From Patella vulgata (taxonomy: Eukaryota > Mollusca > Gastropoda > Patellidae), in the NCBI RefSeq assembly GCF_932274485.2, contig NC_065880.2, positions 88,471,730 through 88,535,729 of the forward strand: a stretch of DNA of 64,000 bases, read 5' to 3'. Below the pieces are notes generated by a model. That model did no database searches, was not told the DNA's origin, and was given only the letters and a program-made list of their open reading frames with translations. Shown here in pieces: positions 52,787 through 63,840 of the stretch (within the stretch, counting starts at the first letter, position 1; every line of letters starts with the position of its first letter). The position numbers and the translations under genes were made by a program.

Positions 52787-53056
52787 GGGATGGCCGAATG
52801 GTTAGCACGTGCGCGCTGTATCATAAGGTCTGTCTTTGAGTCAACTGACGTGGTTTCTTGATTCCCCGGTTGTACGTGACAAGAAGTAGGGTTGCCTGTC
52901 CAACCTCGTGAATTTTCTCCGGGTCCTCCGGTTTCCTCTAACTGCTAAAGACCCATACGCGTAAGCGAATTATTGAAATAAATTACACCATATGTTAGTC
53001 CCAACGCCCTAGTTTGTGTCGAGTAGACGTTAAACTCCATTTCTCTTTCTCTCATA
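52787..53056 (+). mobile_element. SINE-A
   Basis: Head ggatggccgaatggttagca to tail ttctctttctctc; possible TSD taatatatcc / taatataccc. Confidence 0.88.
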
Positions 53057-53113
53057 ATATACCCTGCCTAACCTCGTGGATTTTCTGTCTGTTCTCCGGG
53101 TACGCCATCTCTT

Positions 53114-53518
53114 TATATAACTGACTGATGTGACGAGTGATAACGGACATACGGCCGAATTTCTGCTCACTAATAATTCCTTCGAAGGCCAAAAGTTGTT
53201 ATATGGGACTGTAAGAGGATACCTGACAATTCAATAAAGTAATTGAATGTCATTAGATAAGAGAACACGAGAAAAATAGAAATAGTCCGGACATTCCCTT
53301 GTTTATATTCATTCTATACCTTATAAAAACATGGTAATGCACGGACTTTTTCTATTTTTCTTTCGTGTTCTCTTATCTAGTGGCAGTCAATTCTTTTATG
53401 AATTGTCAGATATCCTCTCGCAGTCTCACACAACAATTATTGGTCATGGAAGGAATTATTAGTGAGCAGAAATTCGCCCATGTATCTGTTATCACTCGTC
53501 ACTTCAGTCAGTTATATA
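53114..53518. repeat. Inverted repeat of a coding-like segment
   Basis: Arms 53114-53289 and 53342-53518 are about 85-90% similar, with a 52-bp spacer. Read outward, the right arm gives SFMNCQISSRSLTQQLL, then EGIISEQKFAHVSVITRHFS, QLYR. The left arm gives GIISEQKFGRMSVITRHISQ on the minus strand with breaks upstream. A third copy is at 55264-55420. Source protein unknown. Confidence 0.75.
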
Positions 53519-53852
53519 GAGGGATGGCTCGTGTTTTCCTTTGGCGTTCGTCACTTTCGATTCAGGAAACCTGTATTACTCAGCTATCGTAGCAACGATC
53601 TCTGTGATAAAATTATATTTAGAACGTGTTTAATTAGTTCTATCACATATGTGATAACGACTGACACCAATATTGTCCTTTAAGTCACTACAGAAAATAT
53701 ATCTGATAGTTTATGAGGTGTAAACAACATGAACTGTTGTCTATTGATTTAATCAGGATCTTGTATATCTCAATTAATTACAATATATTATGGATACCTG
53801 AACTTGTTGACAAGCAAGCTATAGTCTGTTTGGGGTTTTATACTTGTTTTAA
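53519..53852. other. No recognised feature
   Basis: Nothing recognised. Confidence 0.4.
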
Positions 53853-53864
53853 TCTCAGGGTCGC

Positions 53865-53866
<2 letters not shown>

Positions 53867-53902
<36 letters not shown>

Positions 53903-54165
53903 AATGGGGTTTAACGTCCACTCGACACAAACTAGGTCATTTCGGGACTAACATATGGTTTTAATTTTATTTCAATAATTCGCTTGCGCGTAGGGGTCTT
54001 TAGCAGTGGGAGGAAACCGGAGGACCCGGAGAAAACCCATGAGGTTGGACAGGTGACCCTACTCCTTGTCACGTACAACCGAGGATTCGAAACCACGCAA
54101 GTTTTCTGGATGACAGGTCTTATGATACAGCGCGCACGTGCTAACCATTCGGCCATCCAGCCCCC
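53867..54165 (-). mobile_element. SINE-A, best full-length copy
   Basis: Read on the minus strand: A box tggccgaatggttagcacgt (fits TRGCNNARYNGG), a B box close to GGTTCGANTCC, core gttttctccgggtcctccgg, then gcgcaagcgaattattgaaa, tail gtggacgttaaaccccattt and (tc)n. Perfect 13-bp TSD ctcagggtcgcag at 53854-53866 and 54166-54178. Confidence 0.95.
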
Positions 54166-54178
54166 CTCAGGGTCGCAG

Positions 54179-54496
54179 TATTTTGAACAAAAACATACTT
54201 TGGTTAATGACAAGCTGGAGGTCACTTGTGTCGGATGTTAATTATCTTCTGATAAGATCCCGCGATTGGCATAATAAATAGATTCGCTTCACCTGGTCAG
54301 ACGGTGTCACAGAAACTCTTCACCGGGTCATTAAAGGATAATATTGCTCAATCACTCTTTCTTGACCAACAACGGTGTCGAATCGGGGTCACCTTGTTAA
54401 AGGTCGATATTGGTGTCAGCCATTATTACATATGTGACAGAACGTGGTTAAACACATTCCAAATATAACTTTAACACAGAGATTATTGTGTAACGG
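54179..54496. other. No recognised feature
   Basis: Nothing recognised. Confidence 0.4.
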
Positions 54497-55262
54497 TAGA
54501 TGCGTAACAAACACTTGAAGAAACGGGAAGTGACGACAGAAATGACAAACACGAGTTATCCTTCTATACTCTTCCAAAAAAGTAGGAGATATTGAAATGC
54601 AAATATCTATGCAGGATGTGATTTGATAAATAGCCATGGACACTTGACATGCTTCGGGAGTATGTTCACAGATGAAGAACTTATCGCCCCAACAGAACCA
54701 CGCAATAGCGCCATGCACGTGGGATGGGTTCATTGTCAAATTTGACACTTCAAGGAAGGGTTGATTAAAACTGCCGCGTGCTGGCTTATCCTATCCATGT
54801 TTGCTTTCCTATCGGTTCTTGCATAAGATCCACTGTTTAGCGTATCTCTGCTTTAGTGTGTTACGTTTAATTTGATCGGGAGACGTGTTCGTCGACGTCA
54901 ACGTCAACCGACAACACTGCAAGAATTGACCGTGGCACTGCGAGAGGAGTGGGTCAAATTGCCCCAAATCGTGATAGGACGGTTGATTAGGGGCATGCCG
55001 CGACGAACTGCTGAATGTCTGAGGAATTGTGGAGCAATTACTCATTATTAAGACAAAAGTCAAAAACGTCCATTTTCACTTTTGACAGTGTTTCTCTTTG
55101 TGAGTGAAATGGGGCCGTCAGATAAGTCGCCCATATGATCTGTTTATGTTCATGTGTAGGCAATTGGCCTGTTATTAACATACACTGGTTACCTCTAATA
55201 AAAACAGCAGTGCATTTCAGCAGTTTTGTATTGTTTCTGAATATCCTCTACTTTTTTTTTGA
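54497..55262 (-). mobile_element. Tc1/mariner deletion derivative, sister of 18477-19262
   Basis: Shares the 64 bp before the inner left end (gcgtaacaaacacttgaaga ... gagttatcctt) as well as the inner end, the body and the right end (ctacttttttttgaagagt). The outermost left end is missing here. Contains LQELTVALREEW and LIRGMPRRTAECL remnants on the + strand. Confidence 0.75.
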
Positions 55263-55263
55263 A

Positions 55264-55420
55264 GAGTTTATATAACTGAATAAAGGAACGAGCGATAACA
55301 GATACACGATCGAATTTCATTTTACTGATAATTCCGTTGAAGATGAAAAGTTGTTTTATGAGACGGTGAGAGGATATCTCACAATTCAAAAACTGGAATT
55401 GGCTGTCACTAGATAAGTTT
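55264..55420 (-). pseudogene. Third copy of the coding-like segment
   Basis: Minus strand: NCEISSHRLIKQLFIFNGII, then SKMKFDRVSVIARSFIQLYK. Against the 53342-53518 copy the substitutions are often conservative (H/R, K/Q, D/H). It lies directly next to the Tc1 end. Confidence 0.55.
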
Positions 55421-55843
55421 TTAAATTGCTGAAAATATGATCGGCTTCCATAATCAAGGGGGTTAACTTTTAGTGACAAAACGGGTTATGATTCTTAGTT
55501 ACATTAAAATTTAAACCTTTGCTCTGGAACGAATACTTAATTCGGGATTCTTCGGATTTTTACCGTACGTACAAATAACGATTGAATTTAACGTTTTTAC
55601 GCATTCGCAGGCCAAAGTTTTTGAACACGAGAGAGACAGACAGACAGACAGACAGGGGGAGAGAGATATTAAACTAAACAACTCCAAATATCAGTTACAT
55701 TTTCGGCTGATTTTTATAACTGTACTAGATCATAGCTAAAGCTTTCGAATAACGGAGAAATTCGTGGTTTACCATATAAACGCAACATGCAGAAAGTGCT
55801 TACTATACTCATATTGTAGATGTTAAAAATATCCTTTATAAAA
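55421..55843. other. No gene; (acag)n at about 55630-55668
   Basis: Short microsatellite, otherwise nothing recognised. Confidence 0.45.
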
Positions 55844-56167
55844 ATCTGATCAAAATACAGATCTATATTTCGTTTCGTTTTTTATACTTTCTATGGCCTA
55901 CACTACATAAAGATCTAAACGGTTGTAGTGGGAGGTCGTGTCAGGGGTCATACGGGCGGCTTTTGACCTATGACGTCAGGTATTTGATTAACCAATTTTT
56001 AGTGGGTTATAGACCGTAACAGACCGTTTCATTGGCTAATCCATCACATCATCCAGAACGCGGGTTATATAATAACTCTTCCAGATCCTGGTGTAGTAAA
56101 GACAAGCAAAACTAAATTTTGAACTATAAAAAACGAAACGAAATAGGATCTGTGTTTTAATCCGATT
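55844..56167 (+). mobile_element. TIR-P element, copy 3
   Basis: Both ends intact: atctgatcaaaatacagatc, tatttcgtttcgttttttata; right aaaaaacgaaacgaaatagg, atctgtgttttaatccgat. Inside, attggctaat and ttatataataac repeat the CCAAT/TATA layout of copy 1. Confidence 0.82.
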
Positions 56168-56690
56168 GTCTTTATAATAATCCTATTATGTTGCCAATAA
56201 TTACCACAGCCAAATATAAAAATAAATACTCGTCTAAAACAGAACACACGACACGCCCGAAAAAGATTAGAATTAGAGTGCTGTGACCAGTACCATAAGT
56301 TTATTTCAATCATACAAGTCTGGTTAATCAAGACTATGGAAATACATTTCGTTCAGTTAATTTCTGGTCTCAAATTATTTGTGTGTATTTAGAGCTAGAA
56401 ACAACGTAACTTCTAAACTCGCTAAGGCGGCATCTAACAACATGGTTTTATAGTAAAATAAAGGTAAATTTCACGGTCTTAAGGTGTCGGTAAGTTGCCG
56501 CGAGAGTGAGTTTAAAAGATAGAAAAAGGACGAAACTACATGAAGTGACTCTGAACCGAGAACCGTTACAATATATACGTCATTAATTACAATCACTGAT
56601 TTCCTATAATCATTGATTAAAGAGTTTTTGTGAATTATTGAATACAGGGCTCAGTTACAGGAAGTAGATTACAAAAACATATGTTTGAGA
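56168..56690. other. No recognised feature
   Basis: Nothing recognised. Confidence 0.4.
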
Positions 56691-56692
56691 AT

Positions 56693-56740
56693 AGTGTTTC
56701 CCAACCTGGGGTTTAGTAGGGGGTTAGCAGGGAGAAAATG
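56693..56740 (+). mobile_element. hAT-like 5' end, solitary
   Basis: tagtgtttcccaacctgggg resembles hAT terminal sequence; no matching partner found. Confidence 0.4.
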
Positions 56741-56893
56741 CAGATCCATCACATTTTCCACATGCGACCTAGTTAAGTCCACAATGGGGATGTGCGGGGG
56801 TGTAATTGTCTTCACTACAATAGAAAATTCTCTCTCTGGTTAACATCAGAATTTATCATTATTTGTTAATTTTGTATACACTTGCAATATTTC

Positions 56894-57388
56894 TATTTAA
56901 AGGGAACATCCCGTATTTAAACATAGTCCCAAAAACAAAGGTGTACATATGCAATTTAAGCGCTAAAATATAGAGGAATGGTGTATTTACCCTGTCTCAA
57001 AATTTCAGTTCGAACTATCGAGTCGTTTGGACGTCAACGTCGAAACCGCTTATCCAGTTACGTAATCCTTTTAAGATTTCGATTCAATTTTTTGGGTTGG
57101 GTGACCTGGTAATCTATTTCCGTTCCTTTAGAGGTCAAAACAGTTTGTGGTAATTTTCACCTACACATTATTTTTATGAAATAAAAGTCTGGTTTTACCC
57201 AAACACCGTATAATACATCTTGGGATAACGGTCTCCATTTCCAGATGAAGACTCACAAGTTATTTGAAAACGTATTACGTATATATTGAGTTAGTTGCTC
57301 GGCCCTAAGGTAGAGTTTTAAGGGCTTTTTACCACAAAATTAAGCAGTTTTATTCTCCAAAATATTATCGAGATTGGCCCTTTAAATA
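56894..57388. mobile_element. MITE with tatttaaaggg ends, about 495 bp
   Basis: Left tatttaaagggaacatccc; right, inverted, tatttaaagggccaatctc. No ORF. Confidence 0.6.
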
Positions 57389-58134
57389 AGACTCCAGACG
57401 TAGGCCGGTCACCTGAAAGATGAAGATGTAATTATCATTTTTAATAGAGTTGTTAACATCGCCCCGCTTGGCATGTCATTATATAAACATAAAATGTGTC
57501 TATTTCATGTTTCGATGGAATTTAATTGGCCGTTTAGATACTGCTTTTGCAATTTTTATGCACCAAACTGAGTGTCAATTACAAAAAATGACATGAAATA
57601 TATTAAATATAATATCGTTTATTATATAAAAGCATAAAGATTATATTTGCAATGATCCAGCTTCAAAGACCCAAATATACAATTATTGAGTTCGCTCCGC
57701 TTTGAACTTGGCTGTTTTTCATTTGTAACATCTCTTTGTTGGAAATATTGTGTGCACATATGAAACTGCAACAAAGAATGTAACAAACTCTTTTAATGCA
57801 ACGAATGTCATTTTTAGTCGACTTTGCCTTGTGGTTTTTTCTCTACATAATAGCTTGAAAGTGTCACCAAATATGCTGTCCTTGATACGCTCGCGGAGAC
57901 TTTGGTTTTGTTGCTCCCAACCCCCACCCAAACCCCGCCCCCACCCCAGCACTTTTGACAAATCGTGTATCCACCCATGTGAACAGGCCCGTAGTCAGAG
58001 TTGGTGGTGGTGGTGGCGGGGGCGGGGGCATGAATTGAAAATATATATAATTATAGACAGACAGTGTAAGTTGGGTATGCGAAGCGTGTGTGCGATTTAT
58101 TAAGAAAGGGGGATGTATGGTGTTGAAATAGAAT
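57389..58134. other. No gene recognised
   Basis: A C/A-rich stretch at about 57918-57950 and a (ggt)n-like stretch at about 58000-58028. Frames here are low-complexity. Confidence 0.45.
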
Positions 58135-58752
58135 AAGGGGAGGTTAGTGGGTAAGTCGCTGGCTCGCTAACCTGGAGCTCTCGTATTCGCTCGCGATGTT
58201 GGCCGAGAAGGTTCATCTGGATTTTCCTGCCTGGTTGGCAACCCTTTGTCAGTCGTCCACGACAGAAAGTGAGAGAGAGAGAAATGGGGTTTAACGTCCA
58301 CTCGACACAAACTAGGTCATTTCGGGACCCGGAGAAAACCCACGAGGTTGGACAGGCGACCCTACTCCTTGTCACGTACAACCGGGGAATCGAATCCAAG
58401 CTAGTCGACTCAATGACAGACGCGCGCTGTATCATAAGGCCTGTCATTGAGTCAACTGGCGTGGTTTCGAATCCTCGGTTGTACGTGACAAGGAGTAGGG
58501 TTGCCTGTCCAACCTCGTGGGTTTTCTCCGGGTTCCTACAGTTTCCTCCCACTGCTAAAGATCCCTACGCACAAGCGAATTATTGAAATAAAATTAAACC
58601 ATATGTTAGTCCCGAAATGACCTAGTCTGTGTCGAGTGGACGTTAAACTCCATCTCTCTCTCTCTCCCCTTGATAAAATACTCTGATGGCAAACTGTATT
58701 AACCCAGTAGATCCAGACAAGAAGAACGTTAAACCTCATTTCATTTCATTTC
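58135..58752 (+). mobile_element. SINE-B split by a head-to-head pair of SINE-A
   Basis: SINE-B head 58135-58263 (tggctcgctaacctggagct) and its tail 58668-58752 (gaacgttaaacctcatttca) flank the SINE-A pair. The B-box region is diverged. Confidence 0.75.
58269..58667. mobile_element. Inverted pair of SINE-A
   Basis: A minus copy 58269-58422 (with core deletion) meets a plus copy 58423-58667 at their heads. The whole can fold into a long hairpin, with (ga)n and (ct)n at its two outer ends. Confidence 0.85.
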
Positions 58753-58981
58753 AAAATAAATGTTTTTTCATGCTTGTTTGGATCATAACTGCATAACTGA
58801 ATGCATCATAATGGCATATCCATGGACTTAATCCTTCCTTCAACTAACCCCATGAGATGACTAATATTTGGCGTGACTTAGTCAAGGATTAAATACAAAT
58901 CAACGTTCCAGAATATCACATTTTATGGTATTCTCGAACAATGATTTACTCAATAATTAGGCTAATCAAAGTTTATAAAAA

Positions 58982-60868
58982 TCTTAACTTAAAATTTAGT
59001 CAACTTTTAAGAATATGACTGGTAAGAAAATCGGAGATTAAATCTATGATTAGCAATAATCTACTTTCGAAAATAAGGGCCTTATTAAACATACATTATA
59101 CAAGAGCTAACTTTGTAGGTCTTTCTTTAGGCCGGAAATGTTATCTAAATTATTAAACATACATTATGACGTCACATTAATAATGACGTCATTGTATTAA
59201 TCATATTAAACATACATTATACAAGAGCTAACTTTGTAGGTCTTTCTTTAGGCCGGAAATGTTATCTAAATTATTAAACATACATTATGACGTCACATTA
59301 ATAATGACGTCATTGTATTAATCATATTAAACATACATTATGCAAGAGCTAAATCTGCCTATTGCAGGTCTTTCTTTAGGCCTGAAATGTTATCTAAATT
59401 ATTAATTAGACATGAATTAACTGATCCAGACCATAATCAACTCTAGATGGCATCGCTAGCCTGCGATATTTAGTGGATTACGTTCCGATTTGCTGTTCGA
59501 CTTCCATTCATAATTAAATAAAAAAATGGATAATCGAGACTATGTTTTTTATACCACCGACTTTAGTAGACATTAATTAACTGATCCAGACCATAATCAA
59601 CTCTAGATGGCATCGCTAGCCAACGATATTTAGCGGATTGGAATACATTTTCTTAAAAATAATTAAACGTAAAATTGGATAATCTAGACTATGTTTTTTT
59701 TTATCGTACCGACTTTAATGGACAATATTGGTCCCATCATTATCACATATACAACGTAAACATAGTCTCGATTATCCATTTTTTGATTTAATTATGAATG
59801 GAAGTCGAACAGCAAATCGGAACGTAATCCCCCCACCCCCCAAAAAAAAGATTTAGAAAAAGAGCTGGCAGTTCTCGCTATAATAGTTCTAAAATAGATA
59901 ATGAAAAGAGAATATGCTGAAAATTTCAGTCAAATTACTTCACTCTGAGCCTAGATATCGGCGATGCAATTAAAGTCTAGCCTCGATTGTCATTACTACC
60001 ATTGTTACGATAACAAACAAAGCCTCGATTATCCATTTTTATGATAACCGCATCGACCACAAAACATATTTAAATCTACCTATATCGCAGCCATCCAAAG
60101 GCATCGAGAGTTGATTATGATCTTGGTAAGTTCAAGAAACATTATGGGAGATTATTTAAAGAGCTGGCAATTCGCACTATAATAATTAAAAACTAGATAA
60201 TGTAAAGGCAATTTGCTGAAAATTTCAGTCAAATTGATCCACTATGAACCGAGATTTTAGCGATTAAATATTGGGGCTAGCCTCGATCATCGGTGGTATA
60301 AAAAACATAGTCTCGATTATCCATTTTTTGATTTAATTATGAATGGAAGTCGAACAGCAAATCGGAACGTAATCCACTAAATATCGCAGGCTAGCGATGC
60401 CATCTAGAGTTGATTATGGTCTGGATCAGTTAATTAATGTCTAATTAATAATTTAGATAACATTTCAGGCCTAAAGAAAAACCTACAATAGGCAGATTTA
60501 GCTCTTGCATAATGTATGTTTAATATGATTAATACAATGACGTCATTATTAATGTGACGTCATAATGTATGTTTAATAATTTAGATAACATTTCCGGCCT
60601 AAAGAAAGACCTACAAAGTTAGCTCTTGTATAATGTATGTTTAATATGATTAATACAATGACGTCATTATTAATGTGACGTCATAATGTATGTTTAATAA
60701 TTTAGATAACATTTCCGGCCTAAAGAAAGACCTACAAAGTTAGCTCTTGTATAATGTATGTTTAATAAGGCCCTTATTTTCAAAAGTAGATTATTGCTAA
60801 TCATAGATTTAATCTCCGATTTTCTTACCAGTCATATTCTTAAAAGTTGACTAAATTTTAAGTTAAGA
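58982..60868. repeat. Large near-perfect inverted repeat, 579-bp arms, 729-bp spacer
   Basis: Arms 58982-59560 and 60290-60868 pair without net indels (paired positions always sum to 119850). I count about five mismatches. Each arm has two 121-bp direct units (attaaacatacattatacaa ... tgacgtcacattaataatga) followed by a partial MITE-T. The spacer contains more MITE-T pieces. Confidence 0.93.
59167..59312. promoter_or_regulatory. Four CRE-type palindromes in the left arm
   Basis: TGACGTCA at 59167-59174, 59184-59191, 59288-59295 and 59305-59312; mirrored at 60538-60545, 60555-60562, 60659-60666 and 60676-60683. This is the CREB/ATF consensus. Function is unproven. Confidence 0.6.
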
Positions 60869-61085
60869 AAATAGTCTCGATTATCCATTTTTGGACTTAA
60901 TCATCAATGAGCTTTGAGTAGCAGATCGGATTCAAATCCAGTGAAAATCCGACACATAAGATGACATCGAGAGTTGATCATGGTTTGGATAAGTCAATTA
61001 ATGTATATATTAATAGTTTATGTAACATTTCAGGACTAAAGAAAGACCTACAATAAGCAAATTTAGCGCTTGCATAATGTAGGTT
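60869..61085 (-). mobile_element. MITE-T half, diverged
   Basis: agtctcgattatccattttt, catcgagagttgatcatggt, taatgtaggtttaaacat. Confidence 0.75.
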
Positions 61086-61109
61086 TAAACATACGTTTAA
61101 GAGTTGAAT

Positions 61110-61447
61110 AACATACATTATGCAAGAGCTAAATCTGCCTCTTTAGGCCCGATTAACTTATCTAGACCATAACCAACCCGCGATGACATCGATAGCCTGC
61201 GATATTTACTGGATATGAATGCATTTTGTTACCGATAATTTAACTTCAAAATAGATAATCGAGATTTTGTTTTTTTATCGTACCGACTTTAGTAACAATG
61301 ATTGAGGCTAGGCCTAAAATCCAATCGGTTCAGAGTGGAGCAGTCTGACTGAAATTTTTAGTATATTCCCTTTACAGTATCTAGTTTTTAACTATTACAG
61401 TGACACCCGTCAGTTCTTTATCTATATCTCCCATAATGTCTCTTTAA
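61110..61447 (+). mobile_element. MITE-T, nearly complete, diverged
   Basis: aacatacattatgcaagagc to atctcccataatgtctcttt; a short deletion near the left end. Confidence 0.82.
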
Positions 61448-61547
61448 TAATAACAATATTTATATTAAAAATTAAACATATTTTTTTAATGAATACTGCA
61501 GAATAACAACAGCCGTTACAAATTTGACGTATTGAAACATACATGAA

Positions 61548-62180
61548 GGATCTAACTTATACTGATTACATTTGCAATATACATGAAGAATCTGGCTTAG
61601 TGTGCCTTTAGATAAGGGTTGTATTTGCAATATACAGTGATCTGCGTTAGTGTGCCTTTAAATACTTATTCCAACTGAACTAAGTGAAATTGGGATTAAC
61701 TTCCTGCCATTCTGCGTCTACTGGGCTAATGATGACGGTCATATACGCCATGCAGTGTGCTATGAGGGAAATTGTGCCCGGGTAGCGGCGCTGCGGCCTA
61801 ATCTTATTTCGAATTACAAACGTCAATGAGTACATGAGACCTCGGTTTTTCGTCCCTCCCGAACCAGAAACTGTCTCGCGCAACGCAGGGATAAAGCACG
61901 GGACCTCCAGGTTAGAGAGCCAACGTCCTACCCACTGAGCCACTGTAGCTCCCACAATTGAACTAAGCAAAGAGACATGAGTTGGTGTGCGTTTAATTAC
62001 ATTTGAAATATACAGAAGTATCTGTCTTAGTGGGCCCTTAATTAAATTTGAAATATAAAAGTATCTGTCTTAGTGTGCCTTTAATTACGTTTGAAATATA
62101 CAAGTATCTGTCTTAGTGTGCCTTTAATTACGTTTGAAATATACATGTATGTGTCTTAGTGTGCCTTTAAATGTTGATAA
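61548..62180. repeat. Minisatellite, about 50-bp unit, interrupted by SINE-B
   Basis: Unit: gtatctgtcttagtgtgcct, ttaattacgtttgaaatata, ca. About three units precede and five follow the SINE. Confidence 0.85.
61685..61958 (-). mobile_element. SINE-B in the minisatellite
   Basis: Tail to head with core deletion; 9-bp TSD tgaactaag at 61676-61684 and 61959-61967. Confidence 0.9.
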
Positions 62181-62344
62181 CATTTGAATAATGATGGTGT
62201 ATATATAAGTTAATCAGGGCTGATGTAAAGTCAATAATAGATAGTATTAATATAGCTGTAGTTTAATTAGAAACTAATCCCTTTGTCTGTAAACTAGTTC
62301 AAGTCCAATTTACCTGGGATTGGTGTACGTTGTATATAAATTGC
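62181..62344. other. No recognised feature
   Basis: Nothing recognised. Confidence 0.35.
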
Positions 62345-62625
62345 CAGGCGCGGATCCAGGCGGGGGGGCGCACCCGGCGCACGCCCCCCCCCCCCCCGTA
62401 TTTTTTGCGGTGACAAACAATTTTTTGCCCATATATTCTCGCGGGAAAGGAGAACAAAAATACTTAAAAATGGTAGTGATCCCCGTCGTAATTTACTCCG
62501 AAACGAGCCGGTTGGTGACTTGGTTGATTGCCCGTCAGTCCGCCCACAGAGGGCCGAGCTTCGCACTCCCGTGTGGGGGCAGCACCTCCACCCCCCTCCT
62601 CTGAAAATCCTGGATCCGCCCCTCC
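62345..62625. mobile_element. MITE with aggggcggatccagg ends
   Basis: Left aggcgcggatccaggcgggg; right, inverted, aggggcggatccaggatttt. About 280 bp, with G and C runs inside the left end. I remember similar ends as a widespread invertebrate MITE, possibly hAT. TSD not clear. Confidence 0.65.
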
Positions 62626-62897
62626 TTGTATACAACTTGTTATATTGTTATATTAAACAGTTTTGGATTTGTAATTACATTGTAATCCACCGGTCCAGCT
62701 ATGTGGTTTTTATTACGAGAAATTTGCTTTTCCACATAAAGCAAGCGGATTCGTTTTACCCAAGGGATATTTTATATCCGCAATGATGACACCAAACATC
62801 AAAACCGTTCGTGCGATTGTTTCCCATTAAAATCTGTTCGTGAGTTTCATAAGGATAAAAGAAATTCTAGTCCGAACAGTCCAACACTTCTACGTTT

Positions 62898-62900
<3 letters not shown>

Positions 62901-62935
<35 letters not shown>

Positions 62936-63190
62936 GGGTAACTTCCACTCGACACAAACTAGGTCATTTCGGGACTAACACATGGTTCAATTTTATTTCA
63001 ATAATTCGCTTGCGCGTAGAGGTCTTTAGCAGTGGTAGGAAACCGGAGAACCTAGAGAAGACCCACGAGGTTGGACAGGCGGTCCTACTTCTTGTCACGT
63101 ACAACTGGGGAATCAAAACCCCGTCAGTTTACTCAATGACAGACCGTATGATACAGAGCGAACGTGCTAACCATTCGGCCATCCAACCCT
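62901..63190 (-). mobile_element. SINE-A, full length
   Basis: (ga)n to ttcggccatccaaccctc. Confidence 0.92.
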
Positions 63191-63200
63191 CACTTTACGT

Positions 63201-63553
63201 GAAATGAAATGAGATGGGGTTTAACGTCCTACTGTTCTGCTCCTATACTGGGCTAATGAAGACGGGCATACACCATACAGTGTGCTATGAAGGAAATTTT
63301 TCCCGGGCAGCGGCACTATCGCCTACTCTTATATCGAATTCCAACTGCCAGGGGATCTTTTTCGTGCATTCCAATATATACACGGGACCTCGGTATTTCG
63401 TCTCATCCGAAGGACTAAGACAGCTGTCCTTGTCAGGCCCTCCATTCTGCACCACGGACAAGGGGAAACCACGTCAGAAACTCCTGGTGAACTTTCTCGG
63501 CCAATGCAGGGATCGAACACCCGACCTGCAGGCCAGCGAACCAGCGTCTTAAC
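63201..63553 (-). mobile_element. SINE-B, full length
   Basis: gaaatgaaatgagatggggt to gccagcgaaccagcgtctta; directly follows SINE-A. Confidence 0.92.
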
Positions 63554-63840
63554 TAGGCGATTATTATTTAAAACACGTGTTGATTATGATTATCATGGAA
63601 CATCTTGATTATTAAAATGCCATAATTAAACATACCTGTATTACGATTACTACAGAACACCTTGATTATGATCAATACCATTATTAATACTGTAATGTTG
63701 ATATCGTTGACTAAGCAACAAATAACTGTTATAAATGAAAATATACGACACTAATAGATCAAAGTCATCAGTTTATATGCATAATGTGTATTAGTTAGTT
63801 AAAATTGTTAGAAATCAGGCAGTAGTCATTAAGTAGGTGT
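63554..63840. other. No recognised feature
   Basis: AT-rich, 'ttgattatgat(t/c)a' words recur weakly. Confidence 0.35.

Noticed and set aside
57719-58103. Frames rich in W/G or P/H around 57.7-58.1 kb
   Set aside because: Caused by C-rich and GGT-rich low-complexity stretches.
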